DNA of 64,000 nt from Tetracentron sinense (taxonomy: Eukaryota; Streptophyta; Magnoliopsida; Trochodendrales; Trochodendraceae). Below are positions 22,659-33,011 of this stretch, one piece after another. The notes beneath the pieces were generated by a model, which worked only from the letters and a program-made list of their open reading frames with translations, searched no databases and was not told the DNA's origin. Position 1 is the stretch's first letter, and each line of letters begins with the position of its first letter. A program made the translations under genes and the position numbers. The stretch is taken from contig CM026564.1 of assembly GCA_015143295.1 (NCBI GenBank), forward strand, positions 12,140,416 through 12,204,415, read 5' to 3'.

Positions 22659-22983
22659 AAAATTAATAGGGGTACTTATGGTTGTAACCTTGAGGCTAAT
22701 AGATACCATCTACTAGTTTCCTTTGTTGAATTTCCTAAATGAACAACATGATTTCAAAGTATGTTTTTATGAATTCTATGAATGACGTTTATGGGTTTAT
22801 AAGCTACTATTATGAATGAAATTCCATGATGATGCTCACAAGTCTCACATGTACACACAGCTTGCATGAATCGGATTTCTCATAAGTTGGATGTTTCAAA
22901 AGTCATGAGAAATGTTTTAAGGAGACCTCATAAGAACTCAAAGTGATTATGCCAAACTTTGGGTTGGTTTCTAAGATCGGTTT
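22659..22983 (+). repeat. Family C LTR, left piece
   Basis: Sequence between S1 and A2. It continues after A2 (from 32248) as the body of an LTR ending at 33011. It matches the layout of other LTRs at low identity (a line like ggctaatagataccatctactag corresponds to the ggtcggtac...ctaccctcctag line of family A). The LTR start was not found. Confidence 0.45.
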
Positions 22984-23204
22984 TGTAGAGCCCCGAACTT
23001 TTGACATTTATGCATGACACTTTCGTAGCCATTTTTCCTTTGAAGTAGTGCAATTCATAAATAAGGAAGAAATTGGAAATTCCGAAACATTAGAAATGTT
23101 CCTTTTCGAAGTACGAACCCAACTCAAGTTGAATCGTCGAAATCCGACGAGCGAGTCAAAAGTTATGACCGAAACAAGGAGGAAAAATATGGAATTTTGC
23201 TGCA

Positions 23205-23400
23205 AGTTACGACCGATCGTACACACCCTACGAACGATTGTAGGTGAGTTACGATCGATCGTAGAGGTTACGAACGATCGTAGAATCTCAGGAATTGACA
23301 AAAGTTTCGGGTCGATATACGATCGATCGAGGATAATTTACGATGGATCGTATTACAACTTACGATCGATCGTAGACAAGTTACGATCGATCGTAGATCG
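23205..23400 (+). repeat. Palindrome cassette type 2 (tacgatcgatcgta)
   Basis: About eight spaced copies of the 14-bp palindrome tacgatcgatcgta and one-base variants. It occupies the same LTR slot as cassette type 1 but uses TA-flanked instead of CC/GG-flanked cores. The same array is at 30300-30480 in the 3' LTR. Confidence 0.82.
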
Positions 23401-24798
23401 CTAATCCAGAAATTTTAATCGGATTTTTAGGGTTTCTTCACTACCTATAAAGGTTGCCCGAGCCTTTAGGGCTGTCATTCACACACCTAGAGTATTTTTG
23501 AGAGTTAGAGAGAAAGGAGAAGGGGATCCTAACCTAGGGTTTGTTCTTGAAGGAGAAATCAAGGGTTTGCTACCCTAGATCACCCCAAGCTTCGGTCAAG
23601 CTCGGGAGGACCACGTTCTCCAAGCTTGGTAGCATCTCACGCACGTTTTTGCAAAGGTTTTCTTCCCTATTCGGGTCGGTACTCTTTGCTACCCTCCTAG
23701 TCATAGCTTCTCTTTTCCTTTATTTCTTCTTGTTTTCCTTCACTTATATATGTGTTATGAGATTGGTGGTATGAATGGTGAATGGAGGTGGATGTTGGCG
23801 AATGGATGCCGTGTGGATGATGTGATGAATGAATGGGAAAGGGTATTATACTAATAATGAACATACAAGTGTGATGTGAGCATAACCCACCTAGAAAAGC
23901 ATGATCTAGGTTTAAGTGAATAATCAACACACCCTATGTTTGATGAAATGCCAAGGTGAACAAAATAAATGATAAATTAAGGAAACCCATGCTTAAGTAC
24001 TCTTGAAATTTGTTAGGGTTCATGATAGTGTGTTTCTTACATTTCTTAAAATGTGTAGATTATTACTCACTTAAATTGTTACATGTTATGCTTTGTGAAT
24101 TACCCCAAATTGCCATATTTAATTCCAAATGCAAGTATGCACACGATTTCACGAGCACGAATGCAGGGCATGTTTTATCGGCGTTTTCAAGAACACGGTT
24201 TAGAGGTGGGGCATATCGTACGATATGTTTTACCTCGCTTTTGGCAAGGACAAGACAATCATGCATTTTCATAAGAAGGGTCTCCCTTCCCTCGCAAGTG
24301 CATACATAACATAAGAAGGGTCTCCCTTCCCTCGCAAGTGCATCTCACAAGGACATCTCACAAGTGGATCTAACAAGTGGAAGGACAAGCATGAGCATTC
24401 TAGGAAGAAGGGTCTCCCTTCCCTCACAAGTAGTTTACTCTTCCGAGTAGGCATGATATGACATAGCATGACAAGCATGAGCATTCTAGGAAGAAGGGTC
24501 TCCCTTCCCTCACAAGTAGATTACCTTTCAGAACAAGCAAGCATGATACAAGCATGACATGGCATGACACGCATGATATGACAAGATAAGACAAACATGA
24601 CAAGTTTTCAAGCACGGAAATGGTATTTCCAGTCAAGTCAAGTGCACAGGGTTTTCAAGGGTTTTATCGGCTTTTCTGAATGCAAGCATGATTACGAACT
24701 GCTTTACTTCCTTCTATGATATGAACTGTTCTATTATATACATATATATGTGTGCATTGCTATCTCATGCTATGACTATTGGTTAGTATTTAGTACCC

Positions 24799-24819
24799 GC
24801 TGAGTATTCCATGCTCAGC
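24799..24819 (+). other. Hairpin 1 before the LTR micro-ORF
   Basis: Arms GCTGAG and CTCAGC around a 9-nt loop (tattccatg), 10 nt before the ATG of the micro-ORF. The block from the hairpin through atgtcggcaggt is the best-conserved stretch of these LTRs and is also found near 1288, 9014, 31796, 41135, 55360, 60184 and 61627, and on the minus strand near 2365, 10290, 35600, 45390 and 53195. Confidence 0.65.
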
Positions 24820-24829
24820 CGTACTTCTT

Positions 24830-24958
24830 ATGTCGGCAGGTTCTGAGGGAGCTGCTGCTCCATTTGATGTTTGTGCTCCTGGTCCATGGGTGGAGGAGGA
24901 GTACGTCGAGGAGCCTTTGGAGGAACCTCCCTTGAGGGTTATTAGTAGGTGGTGTTAG
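24830..24958 (+). CDS. LTR micro-ORF, 42 codons, altered end
   Basis: MSAGSEGAAAPFDVC and APGPWVEEEYVEEPLEE as in the other family A copies. A small indel near 24931 shifts the frame, so the usual GY-stop ending is replaced by a short unrelated tail (RVISRWC). Confidence 0.5.
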   Translation: MSAGSEGAAAPFDVCAPGPWVEEEYVEEPLEEPPLRVISRWC

Positions 24959-25012
24959 ATTCTGAGTGGATTAGCTGTGGGTGAGCATGAGTGATTATAT
25001 CCATGTATTTTG

Positions 25013-25026
25013 GCGGGCATGTCCGC
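25013..25026 (+). other. Hairpin 2 after the LTR micro-ORF
   Basis: Stem GCGG/CCGC around a GCATGT loop, about 55 nt after the micro-ORF stop. The same position in families F and C has stems AGGTGG/CCACCT (60407-60424, 61834-61851) and AGTGA/TCACT (32827-32842) around the same or a near-identical loop, so paired bases have changed together. Confidence 0.6.
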
Positions 25027-25253
25027 ATTTTCTTTGTTTTGTTTTCTCTTGTATTAAACTTGGACCATGTGTATATACTTAGAGGTTGTTAGACTTCCGC
25101 TGTGTCTTATAGTTATGCTTCCGCTGTTATCCTCTATTGTATATGCCCTGTGGGTGTTTTGCAGGTGGTCTGTCAAGCAAGTCATGTAAGTCATGATTTA
25201 GTCGTCCAAGATTCACTCTAACTCCTAGGGTGGGTTTTGGGTCACGACAGAAG

Positions 25254-25265
25254 TGGTATCAGAGC
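25254..25265 (+). other. Primer binding site of A2
   Basis: Exact TGGTATCAGAGC, 4 nt after the 5' LTR. Confidence 0.92.
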
Positions 25266-25610
25266 TTAGGCTTTAGGTCATTAGGGTCACTTAGAATCTA
25301 ATACCACGGCTTGACAAGAGCATATGTTGGGAAACGAGTTAGGAAGGAAGTGAGTCGGGAGCGAGTCTGCTTCCAAGTGTAAGACTAAACTCTAGTCTTA
25401 GTCTAAAATGGTTGCTTTAACCAAGTACGGGTCCTAGGTACGCTAGAACTCTAAAGTATAAGTATAATGTGATGAATACTCTGATGATTTGATGTGAGGT
25501 GTATTAGTATTATACAACTAATACAAATTAAATTATTGTGAAATGGCATTGAAATAAACTGTGCATTCAAGTTAGACTCATGTGGTGTTATTATTCTTAG
25601 GACTTTAGTC

Positions 25611-26859
25611 ATGAGACGGAACACACGGGGTCGTGGGCCATATACCAGAGCTTCCTCTTCTTCACGGGATGAGGATGAGCAGCCGGACCTCTCTCAGGTC
25701 TTAGGCTCTATTGCTGAGACACTCGCCATCCTGGCGGCTCGGCAAACTATACCGGCATCAGCGGTACCTACTCCACCGCCCGGAGCTCCAGTACATCGTA
25801 CAGCTGGAGTTGAGGCATTCCGGAGATTGAGGCCTCCATCCTTCCACGGGAGTGTGGACCCTCTTACTGCGGAGGCTTGGATCCTCCAGGTTGAGAAGAT
25901 ATTTGCGGTGCTCTCTCCTACAGAGGAAGAGAAAGTGGCATGGGCAGTTTTTATGCTAGAGGGTGAAGCCCACCATTAGTGGTTGTCCGCATTGAGGGCA
26001 CGGGACTTGACCATGCAAAGTCAACCGTGGACTTGGGAGGAGTTTAAGGACACGTTCTATAAGAAGTATTTTCCGGTTGGAGCTCGGGAAAAGAAAGAGA
26101 GAGAATTCATCAACCTTGAGCAAGGTTCGATGTCGGTGGCCGCTTATGAGGCCAAGTTCTCGGAGCTATCACGCTTCGCGACACATATGATTGCAACCGA
26201 GGCAATGAAGGCGAGGAGGTTTGACCAAGGGCTCAAGGATGTCATCATGGAGAAAGTGTCGGTCTTCAGGCACGCCACTTACGCTGAAGTAGTGGATAAA
26301 GCCTTGTTGGTTGAGACCAATTTAGAGACCGTGTCCAAGTAGAGAGAATTGGCGAGAGGCCAATCTAGTGGTTCGGTACCTTTAGAGAGGCGAGCCCGGA
26401 CTGGTCCTTATCAGTATACATGGCCAGCACCACAGATGAGGCCAACTTATGCACCTCCAGCACCCCAGCAGTACGTGCCACAGGCACCTCGACCTCAGGC
26501 TCTTCTGGCCCCACCGCCAGTTACCCCTCAGGCAGCGAGGTATACACCACCTTCGGTCCCTCCGGCCTACACATATGAGGTCTGCACTTCATGCGGCAAA
26601 AGGCATCCGGCAGGAGATTGCCGAAGAGCATCTGGTGGATGTTATCATTGCGGTCGCCAGGGCCACATGATCAGGGATTGCCCTAGCCGACATTTACCAG
26701 GCCAGTCTCAGGGTAGTAGGCCCCCAGCACGCCCAGCAGGATCATACCAGGCGTCATCTCAGACTACCCGGTCTACACCTCAGTCTCGCCAGGCAAACCA
26801 GGGGTGAGTTTTTGCCTTGACAGAGGGTGATGCACTTGCATCTGATGATGTGGTGCAAG
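25611..26859 (+). pseudogene. gag: gag of A2, with three stops
   Basis: Capsid/nucleocapsid precursor in one frame. The start MRRNTRGRG is shared with the A3 start. Gag core WTWEEFKDTFYKKYFP, then a proline-rich linker, then zinc knuckle CYHCGRQGHMIRDC (CX2CX4HX4C). Stops: TAG at 25977-25979 (A1 and A3 have TGG), TAG at 26340-26342 (AAG in A1 and A3), TGA at 26805-26807 (CGA in A1). The frame then runs to the splice-like site after 26859. It is followed directly by the intron and pol. Confidence 0.9.
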
Positions 26860-27005
26860 GTACGTAGTTAGAATTAATTTCTTTATTCGTGATTATTATG
26901 TTATGCTCTATTCTCTGTGTACGTACTTGGCATGTTCTATATGTATATATACCTACATGTATACGTTGTTGATGCATGGATTAACTCCGCTAGTTAAAAT
27001 TTCAG
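26860..27005 (+). other. Putative gag-pol intron of A2 (146 nt)
   Basis: Bounded by caag|gtacg and tttcag|gaac. It interrupts the same glycine codon (phase 1) as in A1. Exon ends are conserved while the interior diverges from A1. Confidence 0.75.
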
Positions 27006-29978
27006 GAACCCTACTAATCAATGAGTATTTGGCTCGAGTGTTGATTGATACCGGGTCTACTCATTCGTTTGTCTCGCCGAGTTTTTCAGAAGGCTTTTCT
27101 GTGGAGCCTAGCCAGCTAAAACCGGAGTTAGCCATTTCGATTCCGCTCGGCAAAACAGTATTGGCAGATAAAGTGTATAGAAATAGTGTGGTCCAAGTTG
27201 GAAGTCACGAGTTGGCGGTTGATCTCATCGTCCTGGGATTCCAAGACTTTGATGTTATATTGGGAATGGATTGGTTAGCAGCACATCATGGGCATGTAGC
27301 TTCCTTTGAGAAGATGGTACTCTTCAATCCGGTAGAAGGAAAACCATTTCACTTTCGAGGGTTGAGAAGTAGAGACATTGCCCGCTTTGCGGCGTTGAGC
27401 TTAGCTAACCCCGAGGCAAAGGACTCATCGACAATTCCAGTTGTGAGTGAATTCCTGGATGTGTTCCAGAGGAGTTGCCAGGATTACCTCCCAACAGGGA
27501 GATTGAGTTTGTGATCGAGCTTGCACCAGGCACAACTCCTATATTCAGGGTTCCGTATAGAATGGCCCCGATTGAACTTAAGGAGTTGAAGACTCAGTTG
27601 GAGGAATTACAAGGCCTTGGTTTCATTCGACCAAGTGTCTCACCGTGGGGTGCCCCGGTGTTGTTTGTTAAGAAGAAAGATGGCTCGATGCGGATGTGCG
27701 TCGATTATCGGCAATTGAACAAAGTCACTATAAAGAATAGGTATCCCTTGCCTAGGATTGATGACTTGTTCGATCAGTTGAAGGGAGCGAGATTTTTCTC
27801 GAAGATAGATCTTCGATCGGGTTATCACCAGTTGAAGATTAAGGTGGAAGATGTTCCCAAAACTGCTTTCAGGACTCGATATGGGCACTACGAGTTCTTG
27901 GTGATGCCTTTTGGACTCACGAACGCGCCGGCAGCCTTTATGGATTTGATGAACCGGGTGTTCCGGCCATATCTTGATAGGTGCGTGATTGTATTTGTTG
28001 ATGACATTTTGGTCTATTCCCAGACACGGGAAGATCACACACGCGACCTACACCTTGCTTTGGAAATGCTAAGAGAGCACAAGCTATACGCCAAACTTAG
28101 CAAGTGTGAGTTTTGGTTGGAAGAGGTGGCATTCCTAGGCCACGTTGTTTCTGCAGAAGGTATATCGGTAGATCCAAAGAAGATCGAAGCTGTTATGAGT
28201 TGGGCGAGGCCCAAGAGTGTTACTGAGATACGCAGCTTTCTTGGGTTGGCAGGCTACTACAGGAGATTCGTAGAGGGTTTCTCTAGCCTTGCAGCACCGC
28301 TCACTTACCTGACAAGGAAGAACGCCAAGTTTGTATGGAGTGATAAGTGCGAGATCAGTTTCACGGAACTGAAGAAGAGGCTTACTACAGCCCCTGTCCT
28401 TACTGTGCCATCTGGACCTTATGGTTATGAGGTGTATAGTGATGCCTCACACGTTGGACTTGGGTGTGTACTCATGCAGCACAAGAAAGTCATTGCCTAT
28501 GCATCAAGGCAATTGAAGGAAAATGAGAAGAATTATCCCACGCACGACTTGGAGCTTGCGGCAGTCGTGTTTGCACTTAAGATTTGGCGTCATTACCTTT
28601 ATGGGGTGGAGTTCTATGTGTTTACCGATCACAAGGGTCTCAAGTATCTCTTTTCCCAAAAGGAGCTGAATCTAAGGCAACGGCGTTGGATGGAATTATT
28701 GAAAGACTATGACTGTACCATTCAATACCACCCGGGTAAAGCAAATGTAGTGGCTGATGCTTTGAGTAGAAGACCTCCGGGGTTATTAGCATGCGCAAGG
28801 AATGGAAGCTACGGAAGACTTGGCAAATCTGGACATTAGTGTGAATGACTCTGTCCGTAGTCCCATCTTGGCAAATGTCACGGTTCGGCCATACATTATA
28901 GATTTGATCCAAGAATACCAAGCCACGGATGCTGAATTGTTGGCTTATCGGGACAAGGAAGTTGCTAAGGGTAGTGAGGACTTCTCTCTCACTAGCCAAG
29001 GTGCTATCACATTCAAGGGAAGGCTGTGTGTCCCAGCCAATGCAGATCTTCGGAGGGAGATTATGGATGAAGCCCACCGGGCAAAGTACACTGTGCATCC
29101 AGGGGTACGAAGATGTACCGGAACCTCAAGAGTCACTTTTGGTGGCGGAATATGAAGAGGGATGTTGCGGAATATGTAGCACGGTGCTTGGTGTGCCAAC
29201 AGGTGAAAGCAGAACACATGCGGCCCGCAGGTCTATTACAGTCCCTTCCGATTCCCGAGTGGAAATGGGAGAACATATCCATGGATTTCATAGTTGGCTT
29301 GCCAAAGACGGCAAATGGCTCAGATACAATTTGGGTTGTAGTAGGCCGTCTGACGAAGTCTGCGCACTTCTTACCTTACCGAACTACTTTCAACTCTAGC
29401 CAGTTGGCCGCTCTATACATCAAGGAAGTGGTGAAGTTGCACGGAGTGCCCGTCAGTATTGTGTCAGATCGGGATCCAAGATTCACGTCAAGATTTTGGA
29501 AAAGTTTCCAAGATGCTATGGGTTCCCGACTTGATTTCAGCACTGCTTTTCATCCACAGACGGATGGACAAACCGAGAGGGTGAACCAAGTAATAGAAGA
29601 CATGCTTCGGGCTTGTATGCTGGATTTCAAAGGCAGTTGGGAAGAGCACTTGCCTTTGGTGGAGTTCGCCTACAACAATAGCTATCAGGCGAGTATCCAA
29701 ATGGCTCCGTTCGAGGCCTTGTATGGGCGAAGATGCAGGTCTCCTCTCTACTGGGATGAGGTAGGAGAAAGAAAAGTACTTGGTCCGGAGTTGATTGAGC
29801 AAATTACTAGTATAGTCAAGATCATTCGGGATCGGTTGAAAGCCGCTCAAGATCGCCAAAAGAGCTATGCAGACACGCGCCGCAGGTTCTTGTGCAATGG
29901 CAACACCATGCTCGGGAAGAAGCTACATGGGAGCGTGAAGCCGAAGTCAAAACGAAGTACCCGGAATTGTTTGAATGA
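27006..29978 (+). pseudogene. pol: pol of A2, frameshifted, with C-terminal deletion
   Basis: Protease [15 protein letters not shown] with FVDDILVYS, RNase [14 protein letters not shown] to ADALSRR, integrase zinc region (CLVCQQ) and core ([28 protein letters not shown]). RT to RNase H is open over 454 codons (27475-28839). Breaks: one missing T near 27465, a small deletion near 28793 and one missing G near 29103. After ADTRRR (29886) about 350 bases found in A3 are gone, removing the integrase GPF/Y-like region and most of the chromodomain-like tail; only WQHHA-type remnants remain, out of frame, up to 29978. Confidence 0.93.
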
Positions 29979-30066
29979 ATTTTGTATAGGTTTTGTATAT
30001 GTAGCTTGTAATATTGTTTGATTCTGTAATGCATGTCTCGTCCAAATTTTGAGGACGAAATTTTTG

Positions 30067-30080
30067 TAAGGGGGGGAGGA
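30067..30080 (+). other. Polypurine tract of A2
   Basis: Run of G followed by aggA immediately before the 3' LTR at 30081. Confidence 0.85.
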
Positions 30081-32242
30081 TGTAGAGCCCCGAACTTTTG
30101 ACATTTATGCATGACACTTTCATAGCCATTTTTCCTTTGAAGTAGTGCAATTAATAAATAAGGAAGAAATTGGAAATTCCGAAACGTCAGAAATGTTCAT
30201 TTTTGAAGTACGAACCCAACTCAAGTTGAATCGTCGAAATCCGACGAGCGAGTCAAAAGTTATGGCCGAAACAAGGAGGAAAAATATGGAATTTTGCTGC
30301 AAGTTACGATCGATCGTACACACCCTACAAACGATCATAGGTGAGTTACGATCGATCGTAGAATCTCAGGAATTGACAAAAGTTTCGGGTCGATATACGA
30401 TCGATCGTGGATAATTTACGATGGATCGTAGTACAACTTACGATCGATCGTAGACAAGTTACGATCTATCGTAGATCGCTAATCCAGAAATTTTAATCGG
30501 ATTTTGAGGGTTTCTTCACTACCTATAAAGGTTGCCCGAGCCTTTAGGGCTGTCATTCACACACCTAGAGTATTTTTGAGAGTTAGAGAGAAAGGAGAAG
30601 GGGATCCTAACCTAGGGTTTGTTCTTGAAGGAGAAATCAAGGGTTTGCTACCCTAGATCACCCCAAGCTTCGGTCAAGCTCGGGAGGACCACGTTCTCCA
30701 AGCTCGGTAGCATCTTACGCACATTTTTGCAAAGGTTTTCTTCCCTATTCGGGTCGGTACTCTTTGCTACCCTCCTAGTCATAGCTTCTCTTTTCCTTTA
30801 TTTCTTCTTTTTTTCCTTCACTTATATATGTGTTATGAGATTGGTGGTATGAATGGTGAATGGAGGTGGATGTTGGCGAATGGATGCCGTGTGGATGATG
30901 TGATGAATGAATGGGAAAGGGCATTATACTAATAATGAACATACAAGTGTGATGTGAGCATAACCCACCTAGAAAAGCATGATCTAGGTTTAAGTGAATA
31001 ATCAACACACCCTATGTTTGATGAAATGCCAAGGTGAACAAAATAAATGATAAATTAAGGGAACCCATGCTTAAGTACTCTTGAAATTTGTTAGGGTTCA
31101 TGATAGTGTGTTTCTTACATTTCTTAAAATGTGTAGATTATTACTCACTTAAATTGTTACATGTTATGCTTTGTGAATTACCCCAAATTGCCATATTTAA
31201 TTCCAAATGCAAGTATGCACACGATTTCACGAGCACGAATGCAGGGCATGTTTTATTGGCGATTTCAAGAACACGGTTTAGAGGTGGGGCATATCGTACG
31301 ATATGTTTTACCTCGCTTTTGGCAAGGACAAGACAATCATGCATTTTCATAAGAAGGGTCTCCCTTCCCTCGCAAGTGCATACATAACATAAGAAGGGTC
31401 TCCCTTCCCTCGCAAGTGCATCTCACAAGGACATCTCACAAGTGGATCTAACAAGTGGAAGGACAAGCATGAGCATTCTAGGAAGAAGGGTCTCCCTTCC
31501 CTCACAAGTAGATTACCTTTCAGAACAAGCAAGCATGATACAAGCATGACATGGCATGACACGCATGATATGACAAGATAAGACAAACATGACAAGTTTT
31601 CAAGCACGGAAATGGTATTTCCAGTCAAGTCAAGTGCACAAGGTCTTCAAGGGTTTTATCGGCTTTTCTGAATGCAAGCATGATTACAAACTGCTTTACT
31701 TCCTTGTATGATATGAACTGTTCTATTATATATATATATATGTGTGCATTTCTATCTCATGCTATGACTATTGGTTAGTATTTAGTACCCGCTGAGTATT
31801 CCATGCTTAGCCGTACTTCTTATGTCGGCAGGTTTTGAGGGAGCTGCTGCTCCATTTGATGTTTGTGCTCCTGGTCCATGGGTGGAGGAGGAGTACGTCG
31901 AGGAGCCTTTGGAGGAACCTCCCGTTAAGGGTTATTAGTAGGTGGTGTTAGATTCTGAGTGGATTAGCTGTGGGTGAGCATGAGTGATTATATCCATGTA
32001 TTTTGGCGGGCATGTCCGCATTTTCTTTGTTTTGTTTTCTCTTGTATTAAACTTGGACCATGTGTATATACTTAGAGGTTGTTAGACTTCCGCTGTGTCT
32101 TATAGTTATGCTTCCGCTGTTATCCTCTATTGTATATGCCCTGTGGGTGTTTTGCAGGTGGTCTGTCAAGCAAGTCATGTAAGTCATGATTTAGTCGTCC
32201 AAGATTCACTCTAACTCCTAGGGTGGGTTTTGGGTCGCGACA
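30081..32242 (+). repeat. 3' LTR of A2 (2162 bp)
   Basis: Near copy of 22984-25249. Length differences come from one fewer cassette unit (30300-30480) and one fewer minisatellite unit (31350-31515). Perfect palindrome CATATCGTACGATATG at 31290-31305. Ends gggtcgcgaca. Confidence 0.94.
31822..31938 (+). CDS. LTR micro-ORF, 38 codons
   Basis: MSAGFEGAAAPFDVC, APGPWVEEEYVEEPLEE, ending VKGY and TAG. It keeps the normal end that the 5' LTR copy of the same element has lost. Confidence 0.55.
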   Translation: MSAGFEGAAAPFDVCAPGPWVEEEYVEEPLEEPPVKGY

Positions 32243-32247
32243 GGTTT

Positions 32248-33011
32248 ATCATGCTCATAAAGATTTCAACATCTAAGATCTAATAATTTCTCATAAGGAT
32301 CAATGCTCATAAGGATCTCATAAGTCTAAGATCGTTTTCACAAGCTCATATGGATCTCAAACCTTATAAGTACTCATAAGTCTCATACATTCTCTATGCT
32401 CAAAAGGTTCTCACATGTTCATATGACTCATAAGAACTCATAAGACAAACTCATAAGCAATAGATTCTCGCAAGACTTCATAAGATTTTGTTTTCATACG
32501 AATGCTCATATGGTAAATGTTCTCAAAAGTATGCACCTTTGATTTATGCTCTACTCTCTACGATTTCGATAAACGGTTCGCATGCTACTGTTTTATGACA
32601 TTGTTGGCTAGTGGTTGGTACCTGCTAAATGTTTCAATACTCAGCCGTACATTTTGATATCGGCAGGTCCATTAGACATATACATTCCAGTTCCATGGGT
32701 TGAAGAGGAGTATGTTAAGGAGCTAGTAGGCGGCTATCCCGAGGAAGGGAAGGACTTAGACAAATGGTCTTACGAGGCGTACTATTGAGTGACTAAGAGT
32801 GAGTGATAAGTATGTAAATTTTGATTAGTGAGCATGTTCACTCTTTACTTTTGTTATGTTGTACAAACTCTTGGAATACATCACAGGTTAAGTTTTTAGT
32901 TTTACGCTTCCGCTATGAATTGCCTTGTGTATTGGACAAGATGGTTTGTTATGATATCTTAGTCACACAGAAGGTCACTCCTAACTCCTAGGGGAGATTT
33001 GGGGTGCAACA
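32248..33011 (+). repeat. Family C LTR, right piece
   Basis: LTR tail ending aactcctaggggagatttggggtgcaaca at 33011 (core aactcctaggg shared with families A, D and F). It contains a run of degenerate ctcataaggatc units (32290-32500) in the slot where family A has the GAAGGG minisatellite, a micro-ORF relic (32657-32788) and hairpin 2 (32827-32842). No tRNA-iMet site follows, so it is probably a solo or truncated LTR. Confidence 0.7.
32657..32788 (+). pseudogene. LTR micro-ORF relic, family C type
   Basis: The frame begins ATA (not ATG) TCG GCA GGT, then PLDIYIPVPWVEEEY, then a longer tail with KDLDKWSYEAYY and TGA. The ending resembles family F peptides (RDLDxW) while the core matches family A. 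43 sense codons. Confidence 0.5.

Larger units (their letters stand above)
22984..25249 (+). repeat. 5' LTR of A2 (2266 bp)
   Basis: Starts tgtagagccccgaac and ends gggtcacgaca. Contains the type 2 cassette (23205-23400), a TATA-like ctataaagg (about 23445), the perfect palindrome CATATCGTACGATATG (24212-24227), four copies of the GAAGGGTCTCCCTTC minisatellite (24275-24530), hairpin 1 (24799-24819), the micro-ORF and hairpin 2 (25013-25026). Confidence 0.94.
22984..32242 (+). mobile_element. A2: complete 9.3 kb family A chromovirus
   Basis: 5' LTR 22984-25249, primer site 25254-25265, gag 25611-26859, intron 26860-27005, pol 27006-29978, 3' LTR 30081-32242. The target duplication is GGTTT at 22979-22983 and 32243-32247. 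Both LTRs carry the same tacgatcgatcgta cassette and are very similar, so the insertion is younger than A1. Pol has three small frameshifts and a deletion that removes the integrase C-terminal region, so it cannot move on its own. Confidence 0.95.

Noticed and set aside
23440-23460. ctataaagg as the family A TATA box
   Set aside because: Present in A2 LTRs but not at the same place in the other family A LTRs, so it cannot be called the family promoter.
24275-24530. Regular spaced repeats resembling a CRISPR array
   Set aside because: Plant LTR minisatellite with variable unit spacing, copied in every family A LTR; no cas genes, eukaryotic context.
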